Below, in pieces: positions 27,016 to 36,289 of a DNA stretch of 64,000 nucleotides. Position numbers and translations under genes: made by a program. Below the pieces are notes generated by a model. That model was given only the letters and a program-made list of their open reading frames with translations, did no database searches and had not been told where the DNA came from. This stretch comes from Cytophagales bacterium (lineage in GTDB: Bacteria; Bacteroidota; Bacteroidia; Cytophagales; Microscillaceae): the NCBI GenBank assembly GCA_004293905.1, contig RDZE01000028.1, positions 1 through 64,000 of the forward strand. The letters are read 5' to 3'. The number at the start of each line of letters is the position of its first letter. Within the stretch, counting starts at the first letter, position 1.

Positions 27016-27564
27016 TTATAGAGTAGTTAACGGAACTTTCACTTGTAAACTATAAAAGCAGTGTTTTTCATTGACTACATCAAAACTGTAATCAATTTTT
27101 TCGCCCGATTTTCGGGCTATATCTATCAAACCTAAGCCTGCACCGCCTGTATCAGATTCAGCTTTGTTTGCGTTTAATATTTCTTTGTAATATTCTTTCA
27201 ATTCTTCGGGTGTCATATTGTTTACTTTGATAAGTTTGGAACGTAATTTTTCCACTCTTTCATTGCGCATGTAATTGCCTGTAATTACAAAATAAGCACC
27301 TTCTGTCTTTTTTATCATCAAAATGGCAGTGTTCCAATGTTGGTCTTCTTCCTGATGTTGATAATAGTTATATATATTCTGCAAACACTCCAAGAGTATG
27401 CTGAATACTTTTTTCTTCACTTTTGAGTCCTCTATTTTTTTTTCTAACTTATCGTCTATAAGTTGTAAGATAGAGGTAAGCAGGCTGTCTGTTATTTCCC
27501 CTTTAAAATATAAGATGATGTCTTCATCTTGCATTTTTTTGAAATATTCATATACATTCAGCAT
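27016..27564 (-). CDS. siaB: SiaB family protein kinase (GHKL fold)
   Basis: 182 residues, matching the SiaB/DUF6272 family of small GHKL-fold kinases that phosphorylate SiaC. ATP-binding features seen are the N-box-like LLECLQNIYNY (Glu59, Asn63) and the glycine-rich GGAGLGLIDIARKSG (140-154). It is followed after 5 bases by siaC, giving the kinase-substrate pair. A -7 promoter box is seen 40 bases upstream. The cognate phosphatase is not in this operon; the GAF-SpoIIE protein at 10698-12200 is a candidate. Confidence 0.85.
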   Translation of the reverse strand: MLNVYEYFKKMQDEDIILYFKGEITDSLLTSILQLIDDKLEKKIEDSKVKKKVFSILLECLQNIYNYYQHQEEDQHWNTAILMIKKTEGAYFVITGNYMRNERVEKLRSKLIKVNNMTPEELKEYYKEILNANKAESDTGGAGLGLIDIARKSGEKIDYSFDVVNEKHCFYSLQVKVPLTTL

Positions 27565-27603
27565 TTTTTAATTGGAGTTATTTTCAAATGTAACTAATGA
27601 TTG

Positions 27604-27636
27604 CAAAAATACAAAAAATATGCAAAAAAAAACAAA
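27604..27636 (-). promoter_or_regulatory. promoter of siaBC
   Basis: On the minus strand, TTTG (27633-27636) and TATTTTTG (27604-27611) are separated by 21 bases, 40 bases before the siaB ATG. Slightly longer spacer than consensus. Confidence 0.55.
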
Positions 27637-27640
27637 ATTG

Positions 27641-30052
27641 TTAATAAAGTTTGAAAAACTTTGTGGGTTCGGCTTCATGCATCATTTCGTAAGCTACTTC
27701 TACTATGTTTTCTATATTAGGTTTTGAGAAGTAATCGCCATCGGAGGCATAAGCGGGTCGGTGGTCTTTTGCACTGATGGTTTTGGGTGCGGCATCGAGC
27801 CATCGGTAGGCATTTTGTTCTTCTATCACTTTTTGCATCATATAGGCGGTGGCTCCTGCTTGTACGTCTTCATCTGCGAATATGACTCTATTTGTTTTTT
27901 TGATAGATGCTACAATGCTATGGTGTATATCGAAGGGTAATAAGGTTTGGACATCTATTACTTCACACTCAATACCAATTAGGGCAAGTTGTTCGGCGGC
28001 TTCCATTACTATTCGGCACATAGAACCATAGGTAACGATGGTAATATCATTTCCTTCACGTAGTATTTCGGGGACTCCTAATGCTTGTTGAATTTGGCTT
28101 AGGTTATCGGGCATGGGTTCTTTGAGTCTGTAGCCATTTAAGCACTCGATTACCAATGCGGGTTCGTCTGATTGTAGTAGGGTATTGTAGAAAGCGGCGG
28201 CTTGTGTCATGTTTCTTGGCACTACTACACGCATTCCTCTTAGGCTGTTGATGATCATGCCCATTGGTGAGCCTGAGTGCCAGATACCTTCTAATCGGTG
28301 TCCGCGTGTACGAACGATGAGGGGTGCTTTTTGTCCTCCGCGTGTGCGGTATTGGAGTGTGGCTACATCATCGGAGAGTATTTGAATGGCATAGAGTAAA
28401 TAGTCTAAGTATTGTATTTCGGCAATGGGTTTGAGCCCTCTCATGGCTAATCCTATTCCTTGCCCTATGATGGTGGCTTCGCGGATGCCTGTATCAAAAA
28501 TACGCATTTCTCCGTGTTTTTCTTGTAACCCTGCAAAACCTTGATTCACATCTCCTATTTTACCTACATCTTCTCCGAAAGCGATTAGGCGTGCGTCTTT
28601 GGCAAATGCTTGGTCGAAGAAGGCTTGTAGTATTTCGCGCCCGTCTACGTTTTTGCTTTCTGCGGAGTATTGTGGTTTGATGGTTTCTATTTGATGAATA
28701 TTTTCTTCGGATTGGCTGTAAAGGTGTGAGTTGAAATCTTCGGCAGCCTCTTCGAGGGTTTTTTGTAGGTAATTTTTGAGGGTAGTTTTGGCATTACTCT
28801 CTTCGTTTCTAACCACCATAAGGGCTTTTTTGAGTGCTTTGACTGCATCTAAACGGATTGCGTTTTGTGTGTTTTTCAGCTCTTGTAGTAGTTCGTTGAG
28901 GGTTGAGTTGTGGTTAGGGTGGGCTTGCGCTAATTGTTGGAGTTGTGTGAGTGTTTGCTCGGTATAGCCTTTCATACTTTGGATAAATTCATTCCAAGCA
29001 TGAGAGCGTGCTTCTGCGGCTTCTTTTTTGGCTTGTTGTTCTATTTGGTCAAGTTGTTCAGGAGTAGCAAAGCCATTTTTTTCTATCCACAATCTCATTT
29101 GTCTTATGCAGTCGTACTCTTTTTCCCAATCGAGTCTTTCTTTGGTTTTGTATCGTTCGTGTGAGCCCGATGTGGAATGTCCTTGAGGTTGTGTCATTTC
29201 TACCACATGAACAATTACGGGTACGTGTTCTTTTCGGGCGATTTGTTCTGCTTTGGCGTAGGTTTCGCATAGGGCAGTGTAGTCCCAGCCTTTTACTACA
29301 AATATTTCGTATCCTTTTTGTTTATCATTTCTTTGAAAACCTGCCAATGCTTCGGAAATACTTCCTTTAGTAGTGTGGTATTCTTGTGGAACGGAGATAC
29401 CGTATTTATCGTCCCAAACAGATACTATCATTGGTATTTGTAATACGCCTCCTGCGTTGATGGTTTCATAGAATAGTCCTTCGGAGGTGGAGGCGTTGCC
29501 AATGGTGCCAAATGCAATTTCGTTTCCTTTTTTGGAGAAATTTTTTAGGGTATGCAGTGCTTTATTATTTCTGTAAATTTTAGAAGCCTGCGCCAGCCCT
29601 AATAATTTTGGCATTTGTGAGGCTGTAGGGGAGAGGTCGGCGGCTACGTTTTTTTCTTCGGTGAGATTTTTCCATTGCCCATTGTTGTCAAGCATTCTTG
29701 TAGCGAAGTGTCCATTCATCATTCTTCCTGCGGAGGCGGGGTCGGCTTCGATGCTTGTATGTGCGTAGAGTTGAGCAAAATATTGCTGTAGTGTAAGTTT
29801 TTCTATGGCAAACATAAAAGTTTGGTCGCGGTAGTAGCCTGTTCTGTAATCTCCTTTTTTGAAGACTTTAGCCATTGCTATTTGTGCTACTTCTTTGCCA
29901 TCGCCAAAGATACCGAATTTGGCTTTCCCCATAAATACCTCTTTTCGTCCGATGAGGCTTGCTTCGCGGCTTTGGTAGGCGAGTTGGTAGTCTGTAAGTA
30001 TGGTTTGTATATCTATTTGAAGAGTAGATACTTGTTTTTTAGAAGTAATCAT
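27641..30052 (-). CDS. 2-oxoacid dehydrogenase E1, alpha and beta subunits fused
   Basis: 803 residues. The N-terminal half is an E1-alpha TPP-binding domain (residues about 20-330; NASTSEGLFYETINAGG and DDKYGISVP), and the C-terminal half (about 470-803) is an E1-beta transketolase-like domain (FGEDVGKIGDVNQGF, then FDTGIREATIIGQGIGLAMRG split over about 525-555, and YRTRGGQKAPLIVRT). Such fusions are typical of Bacteroidota and are usually annotated as branched-chain 2-oxoacid or pyruvate dehydrogenase E1; the substrate cannot be fixed here. ATG 30052 is used because the longer frame starts with TTG. The E2 and E3 genes are not adjacent. Confidence 0.88.
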   Translation of the reverse strand: MITSKKQVSTLQIDIQTILTDYQLAYQSREASLIGRKEVFMGKAKFGIFGDGKEVAQIAMAKVFKKGDYRTGYYRDQTFMFAIEKLTLQQYFAQLYAHTSIEADPASAGRMMNGHFATRMLDNNGQWKNLTEEKNVAADLSPTASQMPKLLGLAQASKIYRNNKALHTLKNFSKKGNEIAFGTIGNASTSEGLFYETINAGGVLQIPMIVSVWDDKYGISVPQEYHTTKGSISEALAGFQRNDKQKGYEIFVVKGWDYTALCETYAKAEQIARKEHVPVIVHVVEMTQPQGHSTSGSHERYKTKERLDWEKEYDCIRQMRLWIEKNGFATPEQLDQIEQQAKKEAAEARSHAWNEFIQSMKGYTEQTLTQLQQLAQAHPNHNSTLNELLQELKNTQNAIRLDAVKALKKALMVVRNEESNAKTTLKNYLQKTLEEAAEDFNSHLYSQSEENIHQIETIKPQYSAESKNVDGREILQAFFDQAFAKDARLIAFGEDVGKIGDVNQGFAGLQEKHGEMRIFDTGIREATIIGQGIGLAMRGLKPIAEIQYLDYLLYAIQILSDDVATLQYRTRGGQKAPLIVRTRGHRLEGIWHSGSPMGMIINSLRGMRVVVPRNMTQAAAFYNTLLQSDEPALVIECLNGYRLKEPMPDNLSQIQQALGVPEILREGNDITIVTYGSMCRIVMEAAEQLALIGIECEVIDVQTLLPFDIHHSIVASIKKTNRVIFADEDVQAGATAYMMQKVIEEQNAYRWLDAAPKTISAKDHRPAYASDGDYFSKPNIENIVEVAYEMMHEAEPTKFFKLY

Positions 30053-30133
30053 AGTACCGTCTTTTATGTTGTGTTGATTTTTTTGCAAAAATTATGATTT
30101 TTTTTGATATATGTATCTTTTTTAAGATTTTTT

Positions 30134-30826
30134 TTATTTTTCCGCGCCTTGTATTACAATGACTATTTCGCCTTTTATGTTAGTGTTTTGAAAGTGTAAT
30201 ATAAGTTTTTCGAGTGTATCATTGCGGGTTTCTTCATAAATTTTGGTCAGTTCTCTTGAAACAGAGGCTTGTCTTTCTACCCCAAAGATTTGCGCAAACT
30301 CTTGAAGCGTTTTTAGGAGTCTTTGTGGTGATTCATAAAAAATCATGGTTCGTGCTTCGTCTTGTAAACTTTTGAGGCGTGTTTGTCTTCCTTTTTTGTG
30401 TGGCAAAAATCCTTCAAATACAAATCTATCGGCGGGTAGTCCTGATTTCACTAAGGCGGGTACAAAGGCAGTAGCACCAGGTAAGCATTCTATTTTTATT
30501 TCGTTTTGGAGGCAAGCTCTTACGAGTAGATAGCCTGGGTCAGAGATAGCGGGTGTGCCTGCATCGGTGATGAGTGCCATTTTTTCACCACTTTTAAGTT
30601 TTTTGATGAGTTGGGGTAGTGTTTGGTGCTCGTTGAAAGCATGGTGGCTTTGTAGTGGTTTTTGGATATTGAGGTGTTTGAGTAATAAACCACTTTTTCG
30701 GGTGTCTTCTGCCAATATCAGATGGACATTTTGCAGTATTTTGATGGCTCTTAGCGTAATATCTTCGAGATTACCAATAGGAGTAGGCACTACATAGAGT
30801 GCCGTTTCCTGTGGGTTCAATTCCAT
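30134..30826 (-). CDS. rsmI: 16S rRNA (cytidine-1402-2'-O)-methyltransferase
   Basis: RsmI 2'-O-methylates C1402 in the ribosomal decoding centre using SAM. The 230-residue protein shows the tetrapyrrole-methylase-fold motifs: LYVVPTPIGNLEDITLRA at the N-terminus, AEDTRKSGLLLKH, ALITDAGTPAISDPGYLLV and FYESPQRLLKTL. Length is slightly shorter than the E. coli enzyme. It begins 10 bases after the 3-hydroxybutyryl-CoA dehydrogenase gene, so they share a transcript. Confidence 0.96.
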   Translation of the reverse strand: MELNPQETALYVVPTPIGNLEDITLRAIKILQNVHLILAEDTRKSGLLLKHLNIQKPLQSHHAFNEHQTLPQLIKKLKSGEKMALITDAGTPAISDPGYLLVRACLQNEIKIECLPGATAFVPALVKSGLPADRFVFEGFLPHKKGRQTRLKSLQDEARTMIFYESPQRLLKTLQEFAQIFGVERQASVSRELTKIYEETRNDTLEKLILHFQNTNIKGEIVIVIQGAEK

Positions 30827-30836
30827 GTTTGCGTAT

Positions 30837-31730
30837 TTAGTTCTTTCTGAATCGTTGTGCTACGATGAGTTCTTTGCTGTTTTGTTTGTAATCGTAAAAT
30901 CCTACGCCTGATTTTACGCCCATGTGTCCTGCTTCTACCATATTGACCAGTAAGGGGCAAGGGGCATATTTGGGGTTGCCTAAACCTTCGTGCATCACAT
31001 TGAGTATTGCCAAGCAAACATCTAAGCCTATGAAATCGGCTAATTGTAAAGGTCCCATCGGGTGTGCCATTCCTAATTTCATGACAGTGTCTATTTCTTC
31101 TACTCCGCCTACACTTTCGAAAAGTGCATAAATGGCTTCGTTTATCATGGGTAAAAGAATTCTATTGGCAACAAATCCGGGATAATCTTGTACTGAGGTA
31201 GGCACTTTGCCTATATTTTTGGCGGCTTCCAATACAATATTTGTTGTTTCAGTGGAGGTTGCATATCCATTGATGACTTCTACTAATCGCATCACGGGGA
31301 CGGGGTTCATAAAGTGCATTCCGATTACTTTTTCGGGTCGGCGTGTGATAGCAGCTATTTTAGTGATAGAGATAGACGAAGTATTGCTTGCTAAAATGGT
31401 GTGGGGTGGGCAAAATTCGTCTAATTGTTTGAAGATTTGCTTTTTAACTTCTGTGTTTTCTGATACAGCCTCTATGACTAAGTCGGCGGTTTCTACAGCT
31501 TTTTTCATATCTGTAGAGAGGTGTAGGTTAGATAAAAGTTGGCTTTTATCTGCTTCTGTAAGAATGCCTTTGCTTACTTGTCTGTCTATATTTTTTTTGA
31601 TGGTTTCTAAGGCTTTTTCAAGTGCCTTTTCAGAAATATCTACCAAATTGACGGAGTATTGATGTTGAGCAAATACGTGCGCAATGCCGTTGCCCATCGT
31701 TCCAGAGCCAATTACTGCAATATTTTTCAT
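30837..31730 (-). CDS. hbd: 3-hydroxybutyryl-CoA dehydrogenase
   Basis: Oxidises 3-hydroxyacyl-CoA with NAD(P)+ in fatty-acid or butyrate-type metabolism. The 297-residue protein has the N-terminal Rossmann motif IGSGTMGNGIA, the SNTSSISIT catalytic-domain start, the GMHFMNPVPVM active-site His segment, and the C-terminal GLDVCLAILNVMHEGLG region. ATG 31730 aligns with the family start; the longer frame lacks an ATG. Followed closely by rsmI. Confidence 0.93.
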   Translation of the reverse strand: MKNIAVIGSGTMGNGIAHVFAQHQYSVNLVDISEKALEKALETIKKNIDRQVSKGILTEADKSQLLSNLHLSTDMKKAVETADLVIEAVSENTEVKKQIFKQLDEFCPPHTILASNTSSISITKIAAITRRPEKVIGMHFMNPVPVMRLVEVINGYATSTETTNIVLEAAKNIGKVPTSVQDYPGFVANRILLPMINEAIYALFESVGGVEEIDTVMKLGMAHPMGPLQLADFIGLDVCLAILNVMHEGLGNPKYAPCPLLVNMVEAGHMGVKSGVGFYDYKQNSKELIVAQRFRKN

Positions 31731-31918
31731 ATACTTATTTCTACAATGATTTTTATAAATTTCGGTTGCAAGTATACACAAAAAATGGTGTAAATAGAGA
31801 AAATGAAGGTAACAAAAATGAAATAAAAGAGAATATTTAGAAAAAAATTTAGCTTTTTCATTTTTTTTTCTTTTTTTTGGAACTAAATTTACTAAAACTT
31901 ATAAGAATACACATTCTC

Positions 31919-33313
31919 ATGAACTACAGAGTAGAACACGACACAATGGGCGAAGTACAAGTGCCAGCCGATAAATATTGGGGAGCACAAACCCAACGTT
32001 CTATAGATAATTTCCCAATTGGTGATAATAAAATGCCCAAGGAAGTCATTCGTGCGTTTGCCATATTGAAAAAAGCGGCTGCTCAAGCCAATCACGATTT
32101 AGGAGTGTTGAATATTGAGAAAAAACAACTCATAGAGCAAGTATGCGATGAAATATTAGCGGGTACATTAGACGATCAATTCCCTTTAGTAGTTTGGCAA
32201 ACGGGCTCTGGTACGCAATCCAACATGAATGTAAACGAAGTGATAGCTTACCGTGCGCACGTACTCAAAGGAGGAAGTCTTTTGGACAATGACAAATTTT
32301 TGCACCCCAATGATGATGTCAATAAATCACAATCCTCTAATGATACATTCCCTACGGCAATGCACATAGCCGCCTACAAAATAGTTGTAGAGCATTTGCT
32401 CCCTCGTGTAACTCAACTTCGAAATACGCTTCATCAAAAATCAGAAGCCTATAAAGAAATTGTTAAAATAGGCAGAACACACTTCATGGACGCTACTCCA
32501 CTCACTTTGGGGCAAGAGTTTTCGGGTTATGTAGCCCAATTGGACTATGCCATGAAAGCCATTCAAAACACACTGCCTCACTTATCTGCGTTGGCACTCG
32601 GAGGCACTGCCGTAGGTACAGGGCTGAACACACCCAAAGGCTATGCTGAATTAGTAGCACAAAAAATAGCCACACTCACTTCTTTGCCTTTTATCACTGC
32701 ACCCAATAAATTTGAAGCCTTAGCCACACACGATGCAGTCGTAGAAAGTTCGGGCGCATTAAAACAATTGGCAGTAAGCCTCATGAAAATAGGCAACGAT
32801 ATAAGAATGCTCAGTTCTGGTCCTCGTTGTGGTATTGGCGAAATTCATATCCCAGACAATGAACCCGGCTCCTCGATTATGCCCGGAAAAGTAAATCCTA
32901 CACAATGCGAAGCCCTTACAATGGTTTGCTGTCAAGCCATTGCCAATGATATGGCAGTTTCCTTAGGAGGTATGAATGGACACTTCGAACTCAATGTTTT
33001 CAAACCGCTTATGATATTCAATTTCATCAATTCAGCACGTCTTTTAGGAGATGCCTGCAAATCTTTTGATGAAAAATGTGCAATAGGAATCGAGCCTATT
33101 CCACAAAATATACGTAAACACTTAGAAAATTCGTTAATGTTAGTAACAGCACTCAACCCACATATAGGCTACGAAAACGCAGCTAAAATAGCTAAAACTG
33201 CTCACAAAGAAGGACTTACACTGCGTGAAGCTGCCATCAAACTTTCACTTCTTACCAATGAACAATTTGACCAATGGGTAATTCCTGAAAATATGGTAGG
33301 AAGTTTGAAGTAA
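31919..33313 (+). CDS. fumC: class II fumarate hydratase
   Basis: Interconverts fumarate and malate in the TCA cycle. The 464-residue protein has [14 protein letters not shown], the [10 protein letters not shown] segment, [20 protein letters not shown] split around residue 185, and the fumarase/aspartase signature [18 protein letters not shown] 31919 gives the standard [19 protein letters not shown] beginning. It lies alone between divergent hbd and the SPOR-like genes. With odhB, it is the second TCA-cycle gene of the window. Confidence 0.96.
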   Translation: MNYRVEHDTMGEVQVPADKYWGAQTQRSIDNFPIGDNKMPKEVIRAFAILKKAAAQANHDLGVLNIEKKQLIEQVCDEILAGTLDDQFPLVVWQTGSGTQSNMNVNEVIAYRAHVLKGGSLLDNDKFLHPNDDVNKSQSSNDTFPTAMHIAAYKIVVEHLLPRVTQLRNTLHQKSEAYKEIVKIGRTHFMDATPLTLGQEFSGYVAQLDYAMKAIQNTLPHLSALALGGTAVGTGLNTPKGYAELVAQKIATLTSLPFITAPNKFEALATHDAVVESSGALKQLAVSLMKIGNDIRMLSSGPRCGIGEIHIPDNEPGSSIMPGKVNPTQCEALTMVCCQAIANDMAVSLGGMNGHFELNVFKPLMIFNFINSARLLGDACKSFDEKCAIGIEPIPQNIRKHLENSLMLVTALNPHIGYENAAKIAKTAHKEGLTLREAAIKLSLLTNEQFDQWVIPENMVGSLK

Positions 33314-33387
33314 TGCATTGAAACCATAGAAAACCAAAATAAAATAACTTTTTTTATAACTTAAATTTTAAAACAGAATCATTATTT

Positions 33388-33984
33388 ATGAAAAATCTAT
33401 TCCTTACCCTGATTTTCTTGGGTGTCGCTACTTATAGCATCGCACAAGATATAACTAAAGAGGAGGCAAAAGCACTCAAGGCTGAGTTGAAAAGTTGGAC
33501 AAAAGACTTAGGAGGGTTCAAAAAATTCAAAGAAGACAAAGCAATTGCCGAAAGCAAAGCAAGTAGCCTACAAACCGAAGTAGAAAGCTGGCAGAAAAAA
33601 GCACGCGAAAGAGAAAACGACCTTAAAGATTGCCGTATGCAATTAGATGCAAAAGATGCAAAAATCATAGAATTGCAATCTGCCTCTAACAACGCTACCA
33701 AAGGCGGTATCCCTCCACAAGGCGTTGTATTTACGGTACAAATTGGTGCCTACAAAGACATCGACTTACAAAAAAATGGATTGGTTACCTCTGATAACCT
33801 CAATACTGCCAAAGATGGCGATTTGAACAAATACATGGTAGGTATCTTTGATAACTACGAACAAGCAAATATGCTACGCAACTACCTCAAAAAAATGGGA
33901 GTACGCGATGCTTGGGTTGTGTCTTTCAAAGATGGCGCACGCGTAGACATCAAAACTGTAACAGGAGGCAAAGGCGTACAATAA
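33388..33984 (+). CDS. secreted coiled-coil protein with SPOR-like C-terminus, paralogue 1
   Basis: 198 residues: signal peptide (LFLTLIFLGVATYSIAQ), a charged coiled coil (residues about 22-100), a short Gly-rich linker, and a C-terminal domain (about 110-190) beginning VVFTVQIGAYKDID and containing YMVGIFDNYEQANMLRNYL, which resembles the SPOR fold (a peptidoglycan-binding domain). It is the first of three tandem paralogues. A terminator follows, so the next two may have their own promoter. Peptidoglycan binding is inferred from the fold pattern only. Confidence 0.78.
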   Translation: MKNLFLTLIFLGVATYSIAQDITKEEAKALKAELKSWTKDLGGFKKFKEDKAIAESKASSLQTEVESWQKKARERENDLKDCRMQLDAKDAKIIELQSASNNATKGGIPPQGVVFTVQIGAYKDIDLQKNGLVTSDNLNTAKDGDLNKYMVGIFDNYEQANMLRNYLKKMGVRDAWVVSFKDGARVDIKTVTGGKGVQ

Positions 33985-34014
33985 GCCCCTACCCTCTTTC
34001 TTACCTTTTTATAG

Positions 34015-34060
34015 AAAAAGCAATGATTTGGTTTTCTGAAACTCAAACATTGCTTTTTTA
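34015..34060 (+). terminator. intrinsic terminator after SPOR-like paralogue 1
   Basis: AAAAAGCAATG (34015-34025) pairs with CATTGCTTTTT (34048-34058), extended inside by TTTG/CAAA after one bulged base, then Ts. Confidence 0.75.
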
Positions 34061-34086
34061 TTAGTAATCCTAAAATAAATAATTCT

Positions 34087-34701
34087 ATGAAGAAAAATCA
34101 TTCCCTATTTTTATTAGGGGGCATCATTGCAATACTTGCAATCAACCCTCAAAGTAAAGCCCAACAAATATCCCCGCAAGAACAAAAACTATTAATCAAA
34201 GAACTCAAATCGCTTTATAAAAATATAGAACAATACAAAGCGATGAAAGACAAATACACCACTCAGAAAAAAGAATACATCACCGTAGAGCAAGAACTCA
34301 AAAAAAATAAAGCTGAACTCGAAGCCTTAGATAGAAAATTGAAAGAACTTATAGCCAAAGAACAAGAGTTAGCCGAGTACAAAGCAAGCCTCGAAAAAGG
34401 GGGAAGCGTAAGCAATAAATCAAGCAAATATGCCAATGATAACCCTATGGAAAGACCCGACTTGCAAGGTGGCACTTGGTATAAAGTACAATTTGAAGTT
34501 ACGGACAATGACCTCTACAAAGAAAGATACAACGGGCAAAGCATCACCGTATTCACAGGAGATACTGATGGCGATAATGCCAAAAAATACACAGTCGCTT
34601 TTTTCAATAGTGAGGCAGAAGCCAAAGAATTTAATAAATACCTTAATAGCATTAACATCAAATCAAAAATCGTAAAATATCAGGAGGGACAAAAACAATG
34701 A
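34087..34701 (+). CDS. secreted coiled-coil protein with SPOR-like C-terminus, paralogue 2
   Basis: 204 residues: signal peptide (FLLGGIIAILAINPQSKAQ), a coiled coil (about 28-105) starting ISPQEQKLLIKELKS, and a C-terminal SPOR-like domain (about 125-200) with WYKVQFEVTDND and KYTVAFFNSEAEAKEFNKYL. The same architecture as its two neighbours but with low identity, and its first SPOR strand (VQFEV) departs from the VQIGA pattern. Its stop overlaps the start of paralogue 3 by 4 bases (ATGA), showing coupling. Confidence 0.75.
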   Translation: MKKNHSLFLLGGIIAILAINPQSKAQQISPQEQKLLIKELKSLYKNIEQYKAMKDKYTTQKKEYITVEQELKKNKAELEALDRKLKELIAKEQELAEYKASLEKGGSVSNKSSKYANDNPMERPDLQGGTWYKVQFEVTDNDLYKERYNGQSITVFTGDTDGDNAKKYTVAFFNSEAEAKEFNKYLNSINIKSKIVKYQEGQKQ

Positions 34702-35288
34702 AATCTATACTTCTTTCCTTTCTTTTTATCATCAGTTTTGCTGCTTGGAGCCAAGCCCAAATCAGTGCAGAGGAGAAAAAAAGCCTTCAATTGGAAATCA
34801 AAACCTTTGGACGCAACCTCCCTACTTACAAAGCCTTCAAAGATTCGGTAAATACAATGAACAACCGCCTCAATCTTATCAAAACAGATGCCACCAAAAT
34901 AGCCTCTGAATTGGCTAAAAAACGCAACGAAGTCCGCGATAAAGAAGCCGCCATTCAAGCCCTACAAGTGCAAATAGCCGAATTAGAAAAAAACAAAGGC
35001 AGTAACACAGGTAGTGGGCGCAATATCGTTTTCAAATTGCAAATAGCCGCTTTTGAGAAGAATAGTCAATTGGGTAGTTTTTTAGAAAAATACCCCAAGT
35101 TTGTACTCTACGAAACCGACCCCAGCGACAATATGAAAAAGTATACGATTGGTTACTTCAGACACTACTTTGAAGCCAAACAATTAGAGAAATTTCTTAC
35201 CGATATGGGCGCAAAAGTATTTGTGGTAGGCTACGAAAACGGAAAACGTGTCAATGACATCAAAAAACTAACTGATGGCTACTTATAA
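34698..35288 (+). CDS. secreted coiled-coil protein with SPOR-like C-terminus, paralogue 3
   Basis: 196 residues: signal peptide (ILLSFLFIISFAAWSQAQ), a coiled coil (about 22-100) starting ISAEEKKSLQLEIKTFGRN, and a SPOR-like domain (about 112-190) with IVFKLQIAAFEKN and KYTIGYFRHYFEAKQLEKFL. It overlaps paralogue 2 by 4 bases. Its stop overlaps the end of the convergent YheT gene by 6 bases, so no separate terminator can be fitted between them. Confidence 0.78.
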   Translation: MKSILLSFLFIISFAAWSQAQISAEEKKSLQLEIKTFGRNLPTYKAFKDSVNTMNNRLNLIKTDATKIASELAKKRNEVRDKEAAIQALQVQIAELEKNKGSNTGSGRNIVFKLQIAAFEKNSQLGSFLEKYPKFVLYETDPSDNMKKYTIGYFRHYFEAKQLEKFLTDMGAKVFVVGYENGKRVNDIKKLTDGYL

Positions 35289-36242
35289 ATATTGCTGGAA
35301 AAAGGCAATTGCACGCCACTCCGACCAATATTGTTTATTGAAATAAAGATTACTAAACCCACAATGCCCACCTCCTGTGGGCATTTCTAAATAAATGGTA
35401 TCATATTTTTGTGCTTCTTCTATAGGGAAACAACCTTTACTTAGAAAAGGGTCATTCTGAGCATTGATTATCAAAGTAGGAGTACTAATTGTAGGTATAA
35501 ATTGCCTGCTGCTGCATTTTTCATAATAATCATCAGCACTTGCAAAGCCATGCAAAGGAGCGGTATATCGCTCATCAAAATCGGCGATGAAACGCATATT
35601 TTTCAGCCCCGCAGTCGAAATATGTTCAGGCATTTGTAAGGCTTTACTTTTGATTTTTCGCCTAAAATCGCGCAGAAATATATGTTTATATAAAGTAGAA
35701 GAGAGTTGTTGAGAACTTCCCTTCAAATCGCAAGGCACTGAAAAAACAACCGCTTTTCCGATAGAAGCCAATGATGTATATTTTTTTTCACCCAAATATT
35801 TTAGCGTAATATTAGCCCCTAAACTAAACCCTACTAAATGAATACTTGTGTATCCTTTTTGAATTACGTGCCGAATCACGGTTTCTAAATCATCGGTAAC
35901 GCCTCCATGATAAAGTCTACGCGTGAGGTTCATTTCACCGCTACAACTTCTATAGTTCCATGTTGCCACATCGTACCCTGCTATAGTCAAAGCACGCGCC
36001 ATACCCTTCATATAAGGGCGCTGCGTATCCCCTTCTAACCCATGCGAAACAATGACGGCTTGTGTTGCTTTCTGCGTAGCAAAAAGCCAATCTATGTCTA
36101 AAAAATCGTGGTCGGGCGTACTAATGCGTTCTCTATGATAATGAATTTGTTTGATTCTTCTCAACTCAGAGGGCACTATGGTCTGAAGATGTTTATTGAA
36201 AAGATAAAAAGGTGCTTTATAGGAGCTATGCAGTAGGGGCAT
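35283..36242 (-). CDS. alpha/beta hydrolase, YheT family
   Basis: 319 residues, cytosolic. The nucleophile elbow GFSLGAN places catalytic Ser140; the acid and base are likely the Asp of INAQNDPFLS and the His of GGHCGFSN near the C-terminus. Family signatures include SHGLEGDTQRPYMKG and ATWNYRSCSGEMN. YheT-type esterases have no firmly defined substrate. Its promoter faces that of the omega-amidase-like gene. Confidence 0.9.
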   Translation of the reverse strand: MPLLHSSYKAPFYLFNKHLQTIVPSELRRIKQIHYHRERISTPDHDFLDIDWLFATQKATQAVIVSHGLEGDTQRPYMKGMARALTIAGYDVATWNYRSCSGEMNLTRRLYHGGVTDDLETVIRHVIQKGYTSIHLVGFSLGANITLKYLGEKKYTSLASIGKAVVFSVPCDLKGSSQQLSSTLYKHIFLRDFRRKIKSKALQMPEHISTAGLKNMRFIADFDERYTAPLHGFASADDYYEKCSSRQFIPTISTPTLIINAQNDPFLSKGCFPIEEAQKYDTIYLEMPTGGGHCGFSNLYFNKQYWSEWRAIAFFQQYL

Positions 36243-36256
36243 AACGAAAAAAAATG

Positions 36257-36264
36257 TATTTTTG
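36257..36264 (+). promoter_or_regulatory. -7 box before the omega-amidase-like gene
   Basis: TATTTTTG fits TAnnTTTG; the coding ATG is at 36290. It lies inside a longer in-frame reading frame that begins at 36254, supporting the shorter start. Confidence 0.5.
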
Positions 36265-36270
36265 GTGGCG

Positions 36271-36278
36271 CAAATTTA
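36271..36278 (-). promoter_or_regulatory. -7 box before the YheT gene
   Basis: On the minus strand TAAATTTG matches the -7 consensus, about 29 bases before the YheT ATG. It lies 6 bases from the opposing -7 box at 36257-36264. Confidence 0.5.
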
Positions 36279-36289
36279 CAAATAAAATT

